Positions 46,918 through 58,479 of a stretch of DNA of 64,000 bases are shown piece by piece. This DNA comes from Golubevia sp. BC0850 (lineage: Eukaryota; Basidiomycota; Exobasidiomycetes; Golubeviales; Golubeviaceae), in contig JAAVVG010000028.1 of the NCBI GenBank assembly GCA_012976225.1, forward strand, positions 124,001 to 188,000, written 5' to 3'. The position numbers and the translations under genes were made by a program. Positions within the stretch are counted from its first letter, which is position 1; each line of letters starts with the position of its first letter. A model generated the notes under the pieces. The model was given only the letters and a program-made list of their open reading frames with translations. It had not been told where the DNA came from and ran no database searches.

Positions 46918-47247
46918 TGGACACTTCTAATCTCTATCTTTGCCCTGGAAGTAACAGAAGAACTTTTCAATGAGCGAATGTTAGGAAAGGAAGAGGCGAA
47001 TCCATATTGCGATGATGCGCGATTCCACCAAAGCTGCAAAGCTGTGCAAATTTTGTTGCGCTGAAGTTTCTTCCTTCCTTCACCATTCCTCGCTCTTCTT
47101 TGATTCAACCTTTGATTCTTTCTCCAGACTCAATCCAGCTGTTCTTGCTCACAATCTCAGTCTTGGAGAGCCAAAGCCAGAGCCAGAGCTTAAAGTAAAG
47201 AAGAGAGGAGCATCAGAAGAAGAAGAGTCTCTCAAAAGATAGTAGAA
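46918..47247. other. Divergent intergenic region before URB2-like gene
   Basis: About 330 nt. The ORFs at 46914-47108 (-) and 47012-47242 (+) overlap each other and resemble nothing. Presumed promoter of the URB2-like gene. Confidence 0.4.
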
Positions 47248-50200
47248 ATGTCAACGTCGATATCACAATTCGATGAGATCCTAATCAATAATTCAATCCG
47301 AACATCCGAGGATTTCATCAAAGCCTTGAAATCCAATATTTCCTCTTCTTCTTCTTCCTCCAGCAGCTCAAAGATCCAAATCGCCACTTCAGCTCTGCAT
47401 TACAATTCCTTAGGTTTAACTCTGCCCAGTAAATTAGATATCATCTCAGAATGGTTGATCACAAGTTTGAATAAAGGCTTAAGGGAGAACCAGAAGACGA
47501 GTAAGAGTAAGAAGGTCAACCCCTCTCCCTCTTCATCTCAGTCTTCTCATCTAGACTCTGAATCCTATCGACTTTTGTCCTTAATCTCATCTTTAACATC
47601 TGAATCTGAATATATTTCGTTGACTTCAAAGTTACAAGTCTTTCAGATACTATCCTCCGTAACTTCAATCTCATCTTCAAGCTTTTTCCTCGCAAGTTTC
47701 TCTTCAGCTATCGAGCCTATTCTCAGGTTCAATGCTCAGAAAGCTTCAACCTCTACTTCCAACTCTTTTGACTTGCTACAGGGATGCTTAGGGGAGTTGG
47801 TGGAAGCTTTGCCTAGATGGTTGCAAGCAGGAGAGGGAGGGGGACAGGAAGAAGAAGGGCAAGTGATAGTCTCATCTGCTAGGCTGATGAATGCTACGGT
47901 ATTGCCGTGGGCAGGGTCCATGGAATCGGTTGGGAATGCCAGAAAGGTGAGTCTGATCTGATATGAGAATTGAGTGGAAGGAAGGAGAGAGACAGAGATG
48001 GACTGGACATTGGAAGGACGCAGGACAGCTACTGGACAGACAGCAATCGCTGAAGAGTCATTTGAATCTTACGCAAATTTCTTGTAGGATGAGATTCGTT
48101 CGGTCTGAATTTGTATTTCGTGCATTTCGCAATCACTCGCTGACGTTCTCCCCCACCACCCACCTTCCAGGCAACCAAATTCTTCCTTCAAACACCTTCC
48201 AATCTCAAAAACCTATTGCTTTCCCATCATACAATCACGAACCATCCAACTGTTTCCCAATCTCTTTCAATTCAAGCTCTAGAATCTCTCAAACTATCTC
48301 TTCAAACCATCCTCTCCTTCTCAGCCTTTTCAATTGAGATCCTCCTTAACTACTCTAACGATTGGGAATCACTTTATCAAGAGAATCAACAATCAATGAT
48401 CAAGGGAAAAGGAAAAGAAAAAGAAAAGGATTTGGAATCTCCAGAGATCCTAGACATTCTTCAAAAGATTTTGAGTTCCTCACAAGATTCGGAGGAACTT
48501 AAGATCTCATCTTTACAAATTCTTCCGACGTTGCTAAATCTAGTCAATAACAGATTGAGTATCAAAGGTTTCAATCTTTTTAGTCAGAGAAGTGAGATTG
48601 AACATGGTCAACCTACTTTCCTTAACAAGCAAGAAATTTCAAGTACTTTCAGAAGGATCATGTTGAACAAAATCGTTGTTCCTAGTCTTAGCTTATTATT
48701 AGATAATTTAGCAAGTTTCAGAAGGGAGGGCATCAATAGCTTAGAAAGGTTTTTGAGAGATCTAAATGGATTGAACCTTTTTATTAGATCTTCGAGTCTG
48801 AAATTAGAGGTTTTAACTTGGAAAGCTAGTTTGACTAGATGTTCAAACTCAATGTTTGAGACACTCAAAAAAGACGATAAAGTCGAATCAAGTTGTTTGA
48901 GATGCTTCACCAGTCTTTGGAAATTAGAGGAGGAGGCTGTCAAACCTTTGTTGAAAAAAATGATTACAGAGGTTGTTAGTAAGGTTTCAAATGGCTCTTC
49001 AGATTTCAATGATTTCTTCAAGTTGCTAGTCGGAAATTTCTCTTCAGCTAGAAGCTTAGTAGAGCTGGTAGGGGAGGTTTTGAAAGGTAGTATGGAAGCT
49101 GTTGACTCTGATGCAAAGGGAAAATTGGATTCGATTTCAGTTCTTCAATCTTCAATTTTTTCTTTCCAAAGTATGATGGTTCTGAACAAAGGGATCAACG
49201 ACTTTCTTACTCCTAATCAAGTGGGGGAAGTGTTGGAAATGTTCAGGACGGAAGGTCAGGGATTAATTCATCAACTGAACGGAGATAGTTCAAGCTCAAA
49301 TTCGGTTTCAAAATTGATTATCCTTCTTCAATTATTCAGTAACATCGTTCCTTATCTACCACTTTCAAGTACTATCCTGAAAGATTCAAGAGCTGAAATC
49401 AAAAGGTTCGATAAAGAAGTCGTGGACTGGTGTTTGAGGAAAGGAATTGACAGTGAGATTAAGTCCTTGCTACCTTTAGCTTTAAGAGTTAGAACATCGA
49501 TGTCTCAACAACAATGGTTTGATGAATATCAAGCTCAAGAAGAAGATAGAATGGATGTAGATGACATACAAGGGGAAAACTCAAACAATGATGAATGGTT
49601 AATCAAATCTTTGGACCAAGATTGGAAGGTTTTACTGAACCTTTCAACTTCTGATAAGAAACAGAAAGCATCAACTTCAACTTCAAATTGGAGACCTGAA
49701 TTCAAAGTTGAAGTACTGAGAGCCTTTTTCAACAGAGTCGAAATAGCTAATGAAAGTTTCGATGAAGATTCTTTAGTATTTTTGATCCCTTTGCTTACTT
49801 CTGCTATTTCAAATTTACTGGCAGCTTCTTTACAAGATCAACAAGAAGTTACGGAATGGAACGGCAAACTTCATGGGTTAGACTCTAAGAATGAGGGCTT
49901 GGCAATATGGAAACTTCTGACTTCAAATAGCAAGTACTTTAGTCTTATCAACACATTTGGTCAAGATGAGCTTCTGATTTCGATTTCTGATTTTCTGATC
50001 TCAAGTTTCCATTTCAAGAGCTCTAGCATCGAGCACAGTAATTCTCAATCTATCTTCAAAATTTCTCAGAGGTTAGCTAGAGATGCAGCTTTCCTTGAAT
50101 GTTCTAGATTTAGAGAGAGTTTGGTTCAGAGAATCATTTTTGAAGAGACTGAAGAACTTAAGAATACACAGGATGGAAATGTCTTGCCACCACAAAAGGT

Positions 50201-52659
50201 TCAAAAAATTCGAAACCATTTGATCTCTTTGAGCTATTTCCCAATCGACTATTTGAGTTCTCAGCAAGCTTTAAAGGTCTTAAACAAGGTCTTGAGACTT
50301 GATCCACTATTATCCAAATCCGATTTTAAGAAGGAATTTAATGAGATTGAAGAGGATTTGAAAACTAGAGTTAGACTAAGAAGGTTTGCATCTCAGTTGA
50401 TTAATGGAGTAGAATTCGAAGCTTCCTCTCCATTCAAGTCTTCCTTGACACCTCAAGACTTAGCACATATCATCACTCAAGTGCCCAACTCTGATTCAGA
50501 GATCGAATCGAAACAGATCAGAAGTAGTTCTTTGTTCCTGTTTGAGATCTATTGTCGAGGATTGGTTAACGCTTCGAAAACTTCGACTGATAGGGATGAG
50601 AACTTGGGAATCTTGTTCAAAACTCTAGAAATTTTAGATACTTCCCAGAACCATTCAACTTTGGAGAAAGGCAACAAGAGCTCCAACATGACCTCCCAAG
50701 GACTGGCCCCAGAAGGTCGTCTCAGATTAGTCGAAATTCTTCTAAATTCAATCCCGTCTTCATCTTCAGAAGGGTTTTGTCAAGTTGCAGAAGCTCTGAA
50801 CAAATCGAAGATGGCAAGTTCTTTCGACCAAATTAACGCAAGTTTGTCATCTTTGAATGCTCAAATGAGTGATTTATTATCCACTTCAACAAAAGATGAG
50901 AAATCGTTGGGTTTACCTTTCAAATCTGCCATTCAGTCTTTATCATCTGTAAGAATATCTCTTCGAATTAGTTCTCTAGGTTCAGGTTTTTCTGGTTTCG
51001 ATCAAGTTGAAACACTCTTGAACCATGTCACTAAATTTTTGGAAACTTCTTGTTCAGTATTGATAAGTATCACTTCAAATCAAAAGAAAGGTCTAGGTCA
51101 ATCCATCGGAATTCAGCTCTGTAAAGAGATTTTGAAACTTCTTAGTATCTGTGGAAGTTGGAATCAAGGTGGTTCTGCTTCTCGAGGGGAGGAAACAGCT
51201 ACTCAACTTCTCAAGGGAGAAGCAAGTAGTTCTGTGAAGAGCAGCGACGGTATCTCTTTGGGAATCAGTACTTCTCTGGGATTGGCTGCTTGTCTTTCAG
51301 TTTTAGATTCATTTGGTGAGTATTCTTGGATCTCATCTCTCCCTAGGACGTCTCGAGAATATCTCAACCTGATCTTCTGTCGCTCTCATCTCTTTTTCCA
51401 GATTCCCTTCCATCTTTGGCGCCAACGTTCACGAACATCTCATCTCAACTTTCGATAGCTGATTATGAGAGAACTTTGGATGCTTTACTCTCTGTCATCA
51501 TCGCTTCTTCAGAATCAGGTTCAATTGCCTGTGCTAGCAGAGACAGAACTTCAGTCTTGAAAGTCTATGAACTGTTACTCAGATGGGGTCCAGAAGGTGA
51601 GTAGGTCGAAGCGGAATCTTGATGCGTGTGGGGAAGGAAATGACAGAAGCTCAAACTCTTACTTACACAGCTGCTCACTCCCTTCTCTCTTCATCTGTTT
51701 CGAAACCAGGAACGAGCAAAGTTGCCAGGAACAGCTTCTCGAACTTCCTGGGCTACTCAAACCAATTAGCGGCCTTTTCAAGCGATCCCTCAGCTGTTCT
51801 GGAAGTCGTCGATGGAGTGTGTTCTGGGAAGGTGAGTTGCCAAGAGTGGAATGTGTCCACTGCAGTCGACGGATCAATAACGCTAAATTATTGTTTCCTT
51901 CTATCATTTCAGGCCATGCTGTTGACTCCTTTCGATGCTACCAGAATCCTCTCTTTGTTGAGTGTAATCTCGGGACCTTCAGCTTTGAACGGAAAAACCC
52001 TAGGTGAAGCTTCAGCCTCTCCTTCAAGCATCTTCTCTTCTTTGACATCAACACTTTCATCCCTCACACGCCTTCGTAGAGATTTGATCTCACCCCTGCT
52101 ACCTCAACTCACTTCTTTACTATCTCAGCTGATCTCACTCTTCAGAGTTCCAAGACCTAGTCTTTCAAAAGTTCAACTCCTAGAAGTCTTAAGCAGCTAC
52201 CCCTCTTGGATGTCAACCTCGCTTCAAGAAACCAGATCAATCAAAGCTTTAACAGAAGAAGACGCCAGAACTCTCTCCAGATTATTAAATGGTTTAGTAA
52301 CGAAGACTACACTTTCTCTATCTTTTGACTCTTTGTCTTCTTCAAAAAAACAGAAGAAGAATCATTCCAAAGATTCAAAAGCCAGTGATAGCAATCTTTC
52401 ATCTTTCTCCAAGCCTTTATCAAAACATTCTTCTCACATCTTACTTTCTTACATTGTTTCTTTGACTTCAAGTTTTACTACTATTCCAACCAACGTTAGA
52501 ACGGAATTACTACTTGGTTTGTTCGCTCTTTGCGAAACTATTGGAGAATATGAAAGAGACTCTTTGATGGTTGGTGGATTACACGGAAATGAAGGTGGGA
52601 AAGTGATTTTGAGGAGGATTTGGAAGGAATGGGAGAGAGGTAGATACAAAGGACAGTAA
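47248..52659 (+). CDS. URB2/NPA2-like nucleolar pre-60S assembly protein
   Basis: Probable nucleolar factor for early 60S ribosomal subunit assembly. Exons 47248-47946, 48171-51315, 51402-51596, 51671-51831 and 51913-52659 give 1648 aa, phase-consistent. The protein is almost entirely alpha-helical and Leu/Ser-rich with no catalytic motif, as in the Urb2 family. Assignment rests mainly on the C-terminus, where VRTELLLGLFALCETIGEY and ERDSLMVGGL are followed by ILRRIWKEWERGRYKGQ, the pattern of the Urb2/Npa2 C-terminal domain. Length fits fungal Urb2 proteins (~1200-1700 aa). The first intron is 224 nt. A Ser run (about ten residues) occurs near residue 30. It could also be another HEAT-type protein, since the central 1000 residues carry no signature I can name. 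It sits close to MPP10, another ribosome-assembly gene. Confidence 0.62.
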
Positions 52660-52807
52660 GAGTGGTGTGTTGATCTTTATAGATATTGGTTTGGTTTTTT
52701 ACTGTAGTGAGAAGGAGAGTTTGAAGCTCGTTCAGGCGGACCGCCAGCAGCTTGATTTTGATTCTTAGACTCTGGCTTGCTGTGTAGTCTTGTAAAAGAT
52801 ATCATCT

Positions 52808-52843
52808 CGACCTCATGGGAACCCCCGACCTCATGAGAACCCC
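52808..52843. repeat. 18-bp tandem duplication
   Basis: Two adjacent copies of CGACCTCATGGGAACCCC, the second with one G-to-A change (52808-52825 and 52826-52843). Likely a small replication-slippage duplication. Confidence 0.85.
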
Positions 52844-53824
52844 TGTGCTATAGTATGAGAGCAAAGCAAGGACTTCTTTCGACTCTATCGCTCAATGATG
52901 AGCTTGCGACACGCTGATCTCCAGAATCAAGAGAGCCGGAATTAGAAGAAGCGACCCATGATTGTGAAGGGTGATGTTGAGTGTTCTGAGCTCTACTCAA
53001 AGGAAGAGAAAACAGGAGATATCGTCGTGAAACTTGGCAACACAGCCATTATGGTTGATTTTCTCCCGATCAAATCTGAGAACAGAAAAGGAGAGCGAAA
53101 GAATGCCGCTCCAGACCTGGTGATCCTTCCCAGATGAAACAGTTGATCAAGTCTTCATCGTAAGCTCCCTTATCTATGAGTGGCACGAGTGGATCAGAAG
53201 GAGGGGCAATCCCCGAAGCGATGATGAGAAAAGGGAAGCTCAATCCAGTACAAATATAATGGGACGTTGTGTTGATTTACGTCTCCAACCTGAGTCTAAG
53301 AAATGAGGATTTGATTTGATTTGGCGATCTTTGCCTCTCTCTCTCTGAGGTTTCGAGGTCTCTCTTGCTTTAGCCTCCCTCTCTCTCTGTGCAAGCTTTT
53401 GAGAAGGCGAGCTGAAAATTTCAGAAAGGTCAAAAGCTCTTCAAACTTCCAGGTACTTTCGGGTATATAGATTAGTCTCGCCGTTTCGAACTTGTGTCGA
53501 TGCGCCTCCTCGACTCTATGAAGGTGTGCGAAAGATTTGGTCTCTTCTTCTTTTCCGCAAACACCTAAAGGCGACGGCATCCCACTTCTCTCTTGTCCCT
53601 GCTTCTGACGCCGTCTCGACGAGACGACTCTGCTTTTGAAGATGCTGGAAACATTCGCAACAACTTATCAAACTACTCACCCACCCATTCAATTGGGTTA
53701 ACATTCTGATGTCGAAGGGTAGCAATCACCCCCTTTTTTGCCTTCTCGATCCGCTCAGAGTTGACTCTTTGAGAACGGTGTTCGTGTTGGTTTTGAATCA
53801 CTCTTCCTTTTCTTTTTCTTTCTT

Positions 53825-53854
53825 TTTTGTTTTGTTTTGTTTTGTTTTGTTTTG
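53825..53854. repeat. TTTTG pentanucleotide microsatellite
   Basis: Six exact TTTTG units within a longer T/C-rich tract (about 53803-53880) in non-coding DNA. Confidence 0.9.
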
Positions 53855-54302
53855 TCTTTTCTGTCTTTTCTTTTTCTTTTGAGCACATCCTCTTGCTTGT
53901 GTTCATTCCTTCTTTCTCTGTGTGAAACTTGAGCATTCCAACGACGTGTGCCAGATTGGCCCTCGATTGACATTCTGCGAACGAAGCCTTCGTTTTGACC
54001 GTCGAGGCCTTGGAGATCGGGAAGAAGCGAGCCCAGTCTTTCTTGTTCACTTATCCTTTGGCGCATTGAGATTGTCTGTCCCATCTCCATTTTTGGACCA
54101 GCCTCAATCTGTCGCAAGCCGAGGAGATGACTGTAAAGTACCTCGCAGAACCCAACGCAAGTAAAAGAAATGCAACATGGTTTGAACTTCTATTAAAATT
54201 GCTGTAAAGAGAAAAAGAGATTGAACATAACACAAAGCGGAACATATTTCTGTGATAATCGACAAGGGTAAGAGATTTTAAAGAAAGAGCAGCTCCAAAC
54301 CT

Positions 54303-57300
54303 CTACAATTTCCAATTTTTGTTTGAATGATCGACGCTTCTCTCCTTCGCTTTTCCTTTCCCTTTGCCGATGATTTCTTTCCCACCTTTGACATTCTTCT
54401 TTTCACCTTTTCCAATAACACTGACACCCTTGTTACCCATCAAGCCCTTCAAAGCTTTCTCCTTCTCTTTCTTTTCATCTCCGATCCTCATTCTGTTCTT
54501 AGTTCCTAAGCCACTAGAATTTGTTGCTCCACTACCATCTTTCTTGTTCATTTCTCTAACCTCTCTGACCTTGTCCAATAGATCGTTCTTCTTCTTCTTC
54601 TCAGCTCTGCGAGCATCGTGGAGTTTACGAGATTCACCAGCGACTCTTTCAGATGCCGATCCTTGAATTGAGACTGAGTGAGAGGGTAGGGAGTAGACTT
54701 CTTCAGGTGCTAGCATTGACGAGGAAGATGTTGAAGTTGGCAGAGAAGATTCCAGAGAGACTCGAGGAGCGTCTGTAAGAGTTTGAATGGCGGTTTTGGG
54801 CTGGAGAAGACGAGAAGAGTGGAAGGTCAGAAACGACTGAAGAGTGAACAACAACCCAGAGTTCTCGCGTCATTACTCACAGCTTTGGGAGTGTAGTGTG
54901 CGTTGCAAAGCGCATCCAGTAAGCCACATGTCTCATCAAAGATCTGTTCAATCTCTTGATGTTCCTTCTTCAACTTCACATCATTTTCATGTTCGATCTC
55001 AAATCCTCTAGATTCAGCATCATTTTTAGTAAATTCATCTTCATAGACTTGATTCAGACTCTTCCCTTTAGTATCATCCAGATCGAACATCTTACTTGGT
55101 AAGAAAGTGTCTCTGTCACCGTCTATCGTCCTCCTCCTTACGACATCGTCGAACTCATGAGCTAAAATTCTGGCTTTAATCAACTCTTCAAGACTGTTTG
55201 TCTGAACATCTGTAGCTTGAGGCACCACTTTTGCGGTATGTTCGAAATCTAGATCTGATTCTAGAAGGGAATTTGAAGGACGAACTCGAGAGGTAGCTTC
55301 TCCTGATAAGGTCCAGTCTCGAGGAGCTACATTTTCCATCTCTAATTGATGAATCTCTTTTTTCAAAGCTGAGAGACGAAGTTCGTGGCTTGATTGAGAT
55401 TGAGCTGTTCAGATTGGGTGGATAGGAAAGTGTTCAAAATCAGCGAATCCGAATCTTTTGCAGTTATTTCCCACATCCCTCCTTTCGACACCCTTCTCAT
55501 CTTTCTCCACTCTCTGTTCTCTAGTATACCGGTCCACTCTTCGTCACTCACCAGAAGTTGTGTCCAATTCTTCATTGTCTTCCAGCAAGTCACCCGCGAC
55601 TCTTCTTGCCGTCTCATCTCTTTCTTCCTCCTCTTCTTCATCTTCATCGTCGTCTCCTTCCTCCTGGTCTTCATCCATTCCTTCTTCACCAAATTGATGA
55701 AATCCATCCTGTTCATCTTGATCTTCGTCTTCCTCCATACTTTCATCTTCATCCTCATCTTCATCTAAGTCCTCATCTGCATCATCTTCCTCCTCCTGAT
55801 CCAACTGATCTCTTTGACTCAAGAGATCTTCCAATATTTCTTGATCAGTAGATTTTCTAGCTTTAATTGGTTTGATTTGAACTTGTTCGACGAATCTAAC
55901 ACCTTTCCCTTTCTTTCCTTCAATTTCATCGTTCTCCTTCTCCTTAATTTCTTTCTCCTTTTTCTTTTCCTTGTTGTTAGCATTCTTGATAGCTCCTTCA
56001 TCGATTTCATCAGCTTTCTTGAGTGGTCCATCTTTATTCTTATCACCACCTTCTTTAAAGTTCTTTCCTTTTTTACCTGGAATGACTCCAGCTCCTTTAC
56101 CTTTGCCTTTCGAAGGGACTTTGGGAGGTGGGTCGAAGAAGTCTGAATAGTTGATTTCCGAAGCTGCTTTCAAGACTGGATTAATCTTGCGACGAGCGGA
56201 AGCTGATTGCTCGGGTTCGTCGTCATCGTTTTCGGAAGATTCGAAATCTGTAGTAGAGGCAAAGGTGAAGTAAGGTCAGCAACAAGACTGTGATTAGAGA
56301 AAGAAAACCTGAAGACTTTTAAAACCTCTTCGTCATTCTAGTGGGACAGAGAACTCATTGTGAATTCTTCTCAGCTCGTCTCGGTTCTCTGAACTCACTC
56401 TTGAACAGATCGACATCATCCTCCAGACTCTCTCCATCTTTACTACCAGAACCAGAGGCCTGACCCAAAGATCCATTGTTCCTCTCAGAGTTTTCAGTCA
56501 AACGGTTGAAAGCATCAATGGAGAAGAAATCATCGTCTAAAGTTGGGTGGCGACTTGGACTGCAGAGTTTTGAATTTGAGACATAGTGAATCAAAAGCAC
56601 AGCAAAGCAAGGAGAACGAGAAAGTAAGTTAGTTTTCTGAGGGTGATTAGGGAAGGACAGTGGCCAGAGGAAGAGAAAGAGAGCGAGGGAGATAGAGCGT
56701 TTGAAACAACCTCTCTCCCCACTTCTAACCCCTTGACTACGTCCTCTATTCCTGAGCCAATGAAAGTTTTTCTTGGAATCGAGAATCTAAACTCACCCAT
56801 TCTTGTTTCCACCAGAACTCGAACCTTGACCTTCATCCTCATCCAATCTATCCAATAAAGACTTCCCTTTCCTCTGATCCTCAACATCTTCACCAAAGAA
56901 ACCTTTAGCCATAACGTTTTTTCCCTCTCCTCTCCCACTCTCACTATCACTTTCCCTCATTTTCTCCTCTTCCTCCTCTCTAATCATTCTCAAAAGTTCT
57001 TCATCAGTAACATCCAATTCCATTTCCTCTTCACTTTCCTCACTTTCCACCTCTTCCCCACCATCACCATCACCACTCAATCTTTTCCCTAAGCCTCTTA
57101 ATCCTCTCATTTTCTTCAATTCCTCTCTTTCTTTCTGTTGTTTTCTTCTTCTCTGTTCTTCTTCAGATCTAAGAGGTTCAAAACTAATGTCCGCATCTTC
57201 ATCGTCAGAGAAATCTGAAGCTCCAGGATAACCATCTCCACCTGCGGATTCTTCATCGGTTTCATCATCATCATCTTCTGAATCTCCCAGAGCTCCATCT

Positions 57301-58243
57301 CTAAAAGCTTGAATTTGATGACTTGATAATCCTAAAGCTTTCAATTCTGAATCACTCAAAGAAGCTAAATCGCCTTCTTCTTCTTCTTCTTCCTCTTCCT
57401 CTTCTTCATCTACATCCATCTCATCTTCTTTCCTCTTCTTGTTCCCCTTTCCCTTTCCCTTTGGAATTCCTTCTTCTTCATCGTCTTCCGACGCTTCTTC
57501 CACTTCATTCAGCACCACTTTCTGAACCAATTCTTCAATCTTTTTCCCTCTCAATTCTAATTGGTTCCAGATTTGATCTTTGGACATTCCATTGACTACA
57601 AGATTTGAAAGTGGAGTTGGTTGAAAGAGTTGATGAGGTGGTAGATTGTTTGGATCTAATTCTTCTGAAGATGAAGATGATGAGGAGGGACGTTTTCTTT
57701 TGGAAGCTCTGGTTGATCTTGCGTTTGATGAACTTGAAGATGGTAGACATGAATGAAGAAGTTGAGTTAAGGAAGGCAAGGCTAAGCTTTCTGAAGATAC
57801 GGCTGGGTAGAGTGGGTAGAGGAGGTAGAGGTTAGCTGAGTAGGCACTAGGTAGCAAGACATGGCCAAACCACCTGCCGATGCGAAATGACAATAAGATA
57901 CTACCTACTAAGATAGAAGGACAGTCTACCATTCGAACTGCCACGCTACCACCCTAGTTCAATTTCTTCTTGCCAAACTCAGTTGCTTTTCTCTCCCCCC
58001 CTCCTCTTCCTCTTCCTCTTCTCTCTTACACTCACAAGTATCGAATCCATAGACCATGGCCAATTTTGCTAAGTTCTGTATTTCCTGATCGCCATCTTGA
58101 TTACTGAACCTTTCTGGTTGAATGGAGATCAATCTTGCCAAATCTTTTAGAGGATTCGTAACTTCTTGTGCTTGTGCATCTGCATCTGCATCTGCATCTG
58201 CAATCGACTGAGCAGGCAGATCTGAAGTTGAAGCCATAGCCAT
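54303..58243 (-). CDS. MPP10: U3 snoRNP/SSU processome protein Mpp10
   Basis: Component of the U3-containing small-subunit processome (with Imp3/Imp4) in the nucleolus, needed for 18S rRNA maturation. Exons 58243-58036, 57802-56797, 56559-56399, 56247-55552, 55404-54881 and 54800-54303 give 1030 aa. Family text: an N-terminal helical region (PLKDLARLISIQPERFS), SKDQIWNQLELRGKKIEELV (~140-160), several very long Asp/Glu runs, VRFVEQVQIKPIKARKS, then the conserved core NSLLESDLDFEHTAKVVP with SLEELIKARILAHEFDDVV, QVYEDEFTK, and LDALCNAHYTPKA. The last exon has APEEVYSLP and a Lys/Gly-rich tail. It is longer than yeast Mpp10 (593 aa), mostly by acidic and Ser-rich expansion. A GCATCT-type hexamer repeat (58175-58198) encodes an Ala-Asp run near the N-terminus. 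The gene is divergent from the F-box/WD40 gene, with 236 nt between starts. Confidence 0.93.
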
Positions 58244-58479
58244 TTTGAATGAAATGAGATTTGAGTGAGCTGAGCAGAATTGAGAAAATACTTGTCTATC
58301 TATGGGGCTGGGTGGAATGGATTTCGATTTGAAAAAGTAAGGCTGATGAAATGCCGAGGTCCGAGGTCCGAGGTTAGAGAGATGAGGTGTTTGGAATTGA
58401 ACTGATCGACAAGGACGAGGCTTGAAGTACGCAGATGCAGTTACACCCAATTCAGTCAGACAATTCAAATCAGATCAAC

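Larger units (their letters stand above)
52660..54302. other. 1.6-kb convergent intergenic region with simple repeats
   Basis: This lies between the 3' ends of the URB2-like gene and MPP10. It contains an 18-bp tandem duplication at 52808-52843, a pyrimidine-rich block around 53800-53880 with a TTTTG array, and several 60-125-codon ORFs. One of these is Lys/Arg-rich and merely translates the pyrimidine tract antisense. No protein-coding or RNA gene is supported. It is too long to be only two 3' UTRs and may hold an unrecognised non-coding transcript. Confidence 0.4.

Noticed and set aside
53755-54117. Lys/Arg-rich 120-codon minus-strand ORF
   Set aside because: Its basic part is just the antisense translation of the T/C-rich tract and the TTTTG repeat.
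57323-57835. Plus-strand ORFs opposite MPP10
   Set aside because: Leu/Pro-rich readings are the complement of the acidic and Ser runs of MPP10, not genes.
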